Shown here: positions 16,425 through 19,562 of the stretch, piece after piece
How the letters are laid out: each line of letters opens with the position of its first letter
Position numbering within the stretch: the stretch's first letter is position 1
From: a bacterium
GTDB taxonomy: Bacteria; DYJV01; JALVYZ01
Assembly: GCA_027037705.1 (NCBI GenBank)
Contig: JALVYZ010000424.1
Span: 1-19,562 of the forward strand
Direction: 5' to 3'
Length of the DNA: 19,562 nt
The notes under the pieces: model-generated
The model's database searches: none
The model's input: the letters and a program-made list of their open reading frames with translations, nothing else
Told to the model about the DNA's origin: nothing
Program-made: the position numbers and the translations under genes

Positions 16425-16808
16425 ATGGCAGAAAAATTACAAGTTTATAAATGTGAAAAATGTGGAAATATTGTTGAGGTTCTTCACGGTGGGGTTGGTA
16501 AATTAGCTTGCTGTGGTCAAGATATGGTTTTAATGGAAGAAAATACTGTTGATGCTGCAAAAGAGAAACATGTCCCTGTAATTGAAAAGATTGATGGTGG
16601 GTATAAAGTTACTGTTGGAAGTGTTATTCATCCAATGGAAGAAAAACACTATATTGAGTGGATTGAATTAATTACAGAAGATGGAAAAGCATATAGACAA
16701 TTTTTAAAACCAGGTGATGAACCAGTTGCAATATTTAAAGTTGATGCTCAAAAAGTTACAGCAAGAGAACATTGTAACTTACATGGTGTCTGGAAGGCAA
16801 GTAATTAG
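16425..16808 (+). CDS. dfx: Desulfoferrodoxin (2Fe superoxide reductase)
   Basis: A 127-residue two-domain superoxide reductase that reduces superoxide to peroxide in the cytoplasm. The N-terminal desulforedoxin-type centre I has C10, C13, C29 and C30 (CEKC and ACCG). The C-terminal catalytic centre II has H49 (EKHVP), H69, H75, C117 and H120 (REHCNLHG) as the His4Cys iron ligands, with E47-K48 forming the conserved EKH motif. A strong ribosome-binding site AAGGAGG (16411-16417) lies directly after the perR stop. Rubredoxin, encoded two genes downstream, is the usual electron donor in anaerobes. Confidence 0.96.
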   Translation: MAEKLQVYKCEKCGNIVEVLHGGVGKLACCGQDMVLMEENTVDAAKEKHVPVIEKIDGGYKVTVGSVIHPMEEKHYIEWIELITEDGKAYRQFLKPGDEPVAIFKVDAQKVTAREHCNLHGVWKASN

Positions 16809-16842
16809 GCTGAATGGTGAAAGCTTAAGGCAGAAGGATAAA
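16808..16842 (+). repeat. Five degenerate 7-bp tandem repeats (GGCTGAA-like)
   Basis: Starting at the last base of the dfx stop codon, the sequence divides into heptamers ggctgaa, tggtgaa, agcttaa, ggcagaa and ggataaa. All keep AA at positions 6-7, and most keep G at position 2. The region is non-coding, lies inside the operon, and is richer in G than its surroundings. Confidence 0.55.
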
Positions 16843-16852
16843 AAAAATTAAA

Positions 16853-16880
16853 AACCACGAGTGCAGAACCACGACTCACG
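16853..16880 (+). repeat. Four degenerate 7-bp tandem repeats (AACCACG/ACTCACG-like)
   Basis: The heptamers aaccacg, agtgcag, aaccacg and actcacg follow one another in phase; the first and third are identical. This array differs from the G-rich one 10 bp upstream but has the same 7-bp period. It lies just before the ferritin ribosome-binding site and is locally G+C-rich in an AT-rich genome. Confidence 0.55.
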
Positions 16881-16885
16881 ATTAA

Positions 16886-16894
16886 AAAAAGGAG
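16886..16894 (+). promoter_or_regulatory. Ribosome-binding site that sets the ferritin start
   Basis: AAAAAGGAG lies five bases before the ATG at 16900. It supports that start over an in-frame GTG at 16861, which falls within the heptamer repeats and would add 13 residues unlike any ferritin N-terminus. Confidence 0.75.
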
Positions 16895-16899
16895 TTAAA

Positions 16900-17412
16900 A
16901 TGTTAGCAGAAAGAATTGAAAAAGAATTAAATAAACAAATTAATGCAGAATTGTACTCTGCTTATCTTTATTTTGCAATGAGTGCTTATTTCCAGGAGCA
17001 GGGATTAACAGGTTTTGCAAAATGGATGGAAGCTCAAACTGTTGAAGAGATGGGACATGCTAAGAAGATTTATGATTATGTTTTTGATAGAGGTGGAAGA
17101 GTTGAGCTTGAAGAGATAAAAAAACCACCAGTTAGCTGGAATTCACCATTAGATGCATTTAAAGCTGCTTTAGAACATGAAAGATATGTTTCAAAATTAA
17201 TTAATGAACTTGTTAAAATTGCATTAGAAGAAAATGATTATATGACAAATAATTTTTTACAGTGGTTTGTAGCAGAACAAGTAGAAGAGGAAGCAAGTGT
17301 CGGAGAGATAGTTCAAAGGTTGCATTTAGTTGGAGATAGAGGTAATGGATTGTTTATGATAGATCGAGAATTAGGTCAAAGAACAATTACATTGCCTACA
17401 AATCAACAATAA
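16900..17412 (+). CDS. ftnA: Non-heme ferritin (FtnA type)
   Basis: A 170-residue iron-storage ferritin that assembles into a cytoplasmic 24-subunit shell. Ferroxidase residues fall at the same positions as in E. coli FtnA: E17, E50, H53, E94, Q127 and E130. The start [17 protein letters not shown] is the normal family N-terminus. In this operon it would bind Fe2+ as superoxide is removed, limiting peroxide-driven Fenton chemistry. The 91-bp gap upstream contains two heptamer-repeat arrays and no clear promoter, so it is probably cotranscribed with perR and dfx. Rubredoxin follows after 16 bp. Confidence 0.95.
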   Translation: MLAERIEKELNKQINAELYSAYLYFAMSAYFQEQGLTGFAKWMEAQTVEEMGHAKKIYDYVFDRGGRVELEEIKKPPVSWNSPLDAFKAALEHERYVSKLINELVKIALEENDYMTNNFLQWFVAEQVEEEASVGEIVQRLHLVGDRGNGLFMIDRELGQRTITLPTNQQ

Positions 17413-17428
17413 TTTTTGGAGGAAAGAA

Positions 17429-17593
17429 ATGGAAAAATATGTATGTGAAATTTGTGGGTATGTTTATGACCCAGAAAAAGGTGATCCAGATAATGGAATA
17501 GAACCAGGAACAGCTTTTGAAGATTTACCTGAAGATTGGGTTTGTCCAATTTGTGGTGCAGGAAAAGAAGATTTTACTAAAGAGGAGGAATAA
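17429..17593 (+). CDS. Rubredoxin
   Basis: A 54-residue complete rubredoxin with iron-binding cysteines C6, C9 (VCEICGY), C39 and C42 (VCPICGA), the aromatic core [10 protein letters not shown], and LPEDWVCP. It is a small cytoplasmic one-electron carrier and the usual donor to superoxide reductase, two genes upstream. A good ribosome-binding site, GGAGGAA (17418-17424), precedes the ATG. The gene ends two bases before the flavodoxin ATG, and the flavodoxin ribosome-binding site GAGGAGG (17582-17588) lies within its last codons, so the two are probably translationally coupled. It is short enough to be skipped by length-filtered gene calling. Confidence 0.96.
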   Translation: MEKYVCEICGYVYDPEKGDPDNGIEPGTAFEDLPEDWVCPICGAGKEDFTKEEE

Positions 17594-17595
17594 AA

Positions 17596-18042
17596 ATGGG
17601 TAAGGTTTTAATTGCATATTTAAGTTTAAAAGGTCATACTGAAAAATTAGCTGAGTATATTGCTGAGGGTGTTAGAATTGGAGGATGTGAAGCAGATGTA
17701 AAAAAGGTGAATGATATTAAAAAGCCAGAAGATTTAGAAGGATATGATGCATACATTTTTGGAAGTCCTACTTATCATAGAGATATGCCCCAGAAAATGA
17801 AAACATTTTTGTTTTTAGCAAAAGAAGCTAATTTAGAAGGTAAAGTTGCAGGTGCATTTGGTTCTTATACTCACTCTGGAGATGCTCCTAAATTAATATT
17901 TGAAACAATGGAGTTTGTTTTTAAAATGAAGCCAGTTAGTTTAGGCTCTTTTAATGTAAAAGAAGGTGATATTGATAAAGATGAATATTTGAGAGCATGT
18001 CAGCAGTATGGTAGAGCTGTGTGTGAGCAAGCAAATAGTTAG
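17596..18042 (+). CDS. Flavodoxin-like FMN protein
   Basis: A 148-residue flavodoxin-fold protein. The FMN phosphate loop is SLKGHTEKLAE (10-20), the 50s region gives FGSPTYHRDMP (55-65), and the 90s loop is GSYTHSGDAP. The length suits a stand-alone short-chain flavodoxin or the flavodoxin domain of FprA-type flavodiiron proteins; no diiron domain is attached or adjacent. It may act as a low-potential carrier for the superoxide/oxygen-defence enzymes of this operon or, less likely, for the dehydratase activator elsewhere. It is the last gene before a strong terminator. Confidence 0.88.
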   Translation: MGKVLIAYLSLKGHTEKLAEYIAEGVRIGGCEADVKKVNDIKKPEDLEGYDAYIFGSPTYHRDMPQKMKTFLFLAKEANLEGKVAGAFGSYTHSGDAPKLIFETMEFVFKMKPVSLGSFNVKEGDIDKDEYLRACQQYGRAVCEQANS

Positions 18043-18049
18043 AAAATAC

Positions 18050-18077
18050 AGTCCCTCTTATGAGGGACTTTTTTTTT
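18050..18077 (+). terminator. Strong intrinsic terminator
   Basis: A perfect 8-bp stem AGTCCCTC (18050-18057) / GAGGGACT (18062-18069) with the loop TTAT is followed by an unbroken run of eight T (18070-18077). It begins seven bases after the flavodoxin stop and should end the perR-dfx-ftn-rubredoxin-flavodoxin transcript. Confidence 0.93.
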
Positions 18078-18083
18078 ATAAAA

Positions 18084-18545
18084 ATGAAAATCTTTATTCA
18101 TGGTTTAGAAAGTAGTGGTTCAGGTTTTAAAGGAAGGTTTTTTAAAGAAATATTTTTCGATATTATAACTCCTGATTTTAAAGGTGATTTTAACTTAAGA
18201 ATGCAACAACTTGAAAATATTCTAAAATTTGAAAAACATGTCTCAATAATTGGTTCAAGTTTTGGCGGCTTAATGGCAACAAAATATGCTTATGACAATC
18301 CACAAAAAGTTAACAAAATGGTTCTTTTAGCTCCTGCAATTATTTTTGAAAATGTAATTAATGAATCAATGAAAATTAGTGTCCCTACAATAATATATCA
18401 TGGTAAAAAAGATAATGTAGTACCGTTAAAAGAAACAAAAGAATTGGCTGAAAAAATTTTTACAAACTTAAAATTTTTTGAAGTAGATGATGACCATTTT
18501 CTACATAAAGCAATTTATAAAATCCCTTGGAAAAAAATTCTATAA
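18084..18545 (+). CDS. Small alpha/beta hydrolase (YqiA/UPF0227-like esterase)
   Basis: A 153-residue compact alpha/beta hydrolase. It opens with FIHGLESSGSG (oxyanion HG at 6-7), has the nucleophile elbow IGSSFGG (56-62; Ser59 nucleophile), the acid Asp110 in YHGKKDNVVP, and the catalytic His138 in DDDHFLHK. Its small size fits YqiA-type esterases; the natural substrate is unknown. The ATG at 18084 is chosen because an in-frame ATG at 18060 lies inside the terminator loop and would add eight residues encoded by the stem and T-run. The chosen start has no ribosome-binding site and sits six bases after the T-run. Its stop overlaps the stop of the convergent ribD gene. Confidence 0.8.
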   Translation: MKIFIHGLESSGSGFKGRFFKEIFFDIITPDFKGDFNLRMQQLENILKFEKHVSIIGSSFGGLMATKYAYDNPQKVNKMVLLAPAIIFENVINESMKISVPTIIYHGKKDNVVPLKETKELAEKIFTNLKFFEVDDDHFLHKAIYKIPWKKIL

Positions 18546-19562
18546 AGATAAATCGTTATAACCAATAACTAAAAAATTATTATCTAATTTTTTCAAATAT
18601 TTGATATTTATGGTGAACGGTTTTTTTAAAGGAAAGAAATCATTCCCATTAATCATTGAAATTGTATCTTTCCCTCCCATAATTTTATTTGAATAAAAAA
18701 AATAAAATTTATCAATAATATTAGATTTAATGAAAGAATAGCTAATTTTATTCCCACCTTCTACAAGTATGTTAAAAATGTTGTTTTTATAAAGTAATTC
18801 GGGAATTTCAATAAAATTTTTAAATTTTAAAATATTGTATTTTAGAAATTTTTTGGGAATTTTATTTGATTGTGTTAGAAAATATAAATTATCAGCATCT
18901 TTAAATATATTAAAATTTTCATCTAAATTAAAACTATTTGTTAGAATAATTTTTTTTAATTCTTTAATTATCTTGTTATTTTTTCTAACATTCAAATTTG
19001 GATTATCTTTTCTAATTGTTTCAGCACCTACTAATATCCCGTCACAAAATAATCTTAATTTATGAACATATTTTCTCGATTTTTCATTTGTAATCCATTT
19101 TGAATACCCAGAGGGTTCAGCTATTTTCCCATCAAGAGTTGCTGCCAATTTTAATGAAATAAAAGTTTTTTTCTTAATAATATTTTTTATAAAAACTTCA
19201 TTTAATTCTTTGCATTTATCTTCCAAAATTCCTGTTACCACCTCAATGCCAGCATTCTTTAATTTTTCAATCCCTTTACCTGCAACCAATGGATTAGGAT
19301 CCTGCATTCCTATTACAACTTTTTTTATTTTTTTTGAAATAATTAAATCTACGCATGGGGGAGTTTTCCCATAATGAGAGCATGGTTCTAAATTAACAAA
19401 AAGAGTTGCTCCTTTTACTGATTCTCTGGAAGAATTTATTGCTTCAACTTCAGCATGAGGAAATCCAAATTTTTTATGATATCCTTCTCCAATTATTTTA
19501 TCATTCTTAACAATTACACAACCTACTAATGGATTAGGAAGAGTGTTTCCACCTGCTTTTTT
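18540..19562 (-). CDS. ribD: Bifunctional riboflavin biosynthesis protein RibD, 5' truncated
   Basis: About 340 residues are visible; the reading frame runs off the right edge, and roughly 15-25 N-terminal residues are missing. The deaminase half shows PNPLVGCVIV, the zinc ligands H36 and E38 (FPHAEVEA), C61 and C70 (EPCSHYGKTPPC), and DPNPLVAGKG. The reductase half shows SLKLAATLDGKIA, SKWITNEKSR, ILVGAETIRKDNP and NILVEGGNKISYSF. The enzyme deaminates and then reduces the pyrimidine intermediate in riboflavin synthesis, supplying flavins such as the FMN of the nearby flavodoxin. An in-frame ATG at 19307 is internal to the deaminase domain and is not the start. The gene converges on the esterase gene, sharing six bases at the stops. 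Confidence 0.95.
   Translation of the reverse strand, partial: KKAGGNTLPNPLVGCVIVKNDKIIGEGYHKKFGFPHAEVEAINSSRESVKGATLFVNLEPCSHYGKTPPCVDLIISKKIKKVVIGMQDPNPLVAGKGIEKLKNAGIEVVTGILEDKCKELNEVFIKNIIKKKTFISLKLAATLDGKIAEPSGYSKWITNEKSRKYVHKLRLFCDGILVGAETIRKDNPNLNVRKNNKIIKELKKIILTNSFNLDENFNIFKDADNLYFLTQSNKIPKKFLKYNILKFKNFIEIPELLYKNNIFNILVEGGNKISYSFIKSNIIDKFYFFYSNKIMGGKDTISMINGNDFFPLKKPFTINIKYLKKLDNNFLVIGYNDLSL
18571..18593 (+). terminator. Possible weak terminator for the esterase gene, within ribD
   Basis: A 9-bp perfect inverted repeat, AAAAAATTA (18571-18579) and TAATTTTTT (18585-18593), with a 5-nt loop, lies 25 bp past the esterase stop, inside the antisense 3' end of ribD. The stem is all A/T and ends in T's, so it could terminate plus-strand transcription weakly. 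This may be chance in AT-rich DNA. Confidence 0.25.

Noticed and set aside
16808-16880. The heptamer arrays as a CRISPR array or IS remnant
   Set aside because: The units are only 7 bp with no spacers, and no transposase fragment, terminal inverted repeat or target duplication is seen.
16861-16899. GTG start giving ferritin 13 extra residues
   Set aside because: The extension is encoded by the heptamer repeats and resembles no ferritin N-terminus. A good ribosome-binding site precedes the ATG at 16900.
18060-18083. ATG at 18060 as the esterase start
   Set aside because: It lies in the terminator loop, and the extra residues come from the stem and T-run. The hydrolase fold begins naturally at 18084.
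18540-19307. A reductase-only RibD/RibG fragment starting at 19307
   Set aside because: The same frame stays open to the right edge and encodes the zinc deaminase motifs HAE and PCxxxGxTPPC, so the ATG is internal.

Overview
The window is strongly AT-rich (by eye well under one-third G+C) and gene-dense, with no intergenic gap above about 100 bp. It looks like a chromosomal segment of an anaerobic, probably Gram-negative bacterium. The anaerobe signs are an oxygen-sensitive 2-hydroxyacyl-CoA dehydratase with its activator, a desulfoferrodoxin and a rubredoxin. The diderm signs are a ten-heme c-type cytochrome and a GH103/MltB-type lytic transglycosylase with a signal peptide. The tmk-holB-ricT order and a PerR-type regulator are also familiar from Firmicutes, so I do not assign a phylum. 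No tRNA, rRNA, CRISPR array, IS element or phage gene is visible.

Layout. (A) 1-3018, plus strand: two subunits of a 2-hydroxyacyl-CoA dehydratase-family enzyme (the first cut by the window edge) and its ATP-dependent activator. (B) 3100-4920, minus strand: a membrane-bound nucleotide-sugar 4,6-dehydratase of the CapD/PglF/WbpM type. (C) 4989-15950, plus strand: eleven genes in one chain, nearly all overlapping by 1-35 bp. They are a NifA-like sigma-54 activator, a phasin-like coiled-coil protein, a UbiB/ABC1 kinase, a histidine phosphatase, a decaheme cytochrome c, a lytic transglycosylase, thymidylate kinase, DNA polymerase III delta', RicT (PSP1), a DUF721/DciA-like protein and PriA. (D) 16006-18042, plus strand: an oxygen-defence operon (PerR-like regulator, desulfoferrodoxin, ferritin, rubredoxin, flavodoxin), opened by a promoter packed with two back-to-back palindromes and closed by a strong intrinsic terminator. 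(E) 18084-18545, plus strand: a small alpha/beta hydrolase starting just after that terminator, overlapping tail to tail with ribD (minus strand, cut by the right edge).

How the parts fit. In block D, desulfoferrodoxin removes superoxide using electrons that rubredoxin (possibly flavodoxin) can supply, ferritin stores iron and limits Fenton chemistry, and PerR probably represses its own operon. In block C, the front half (regulator, phasin-like protein, UbiB, decaheme cytochrome, transglycosylase) suggests quinone or membrane-linked electron transfer across the envelope. The rear half is DNA replication and restart. The joining of the two halves by overlapping genes, and the decaheme cytochrome itself, are the least ordinary features. 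Two short arrays of degenerate 7-bp repeats between the desulfoferrodoxin and ferritin genes are unlike the surrounding DNA.
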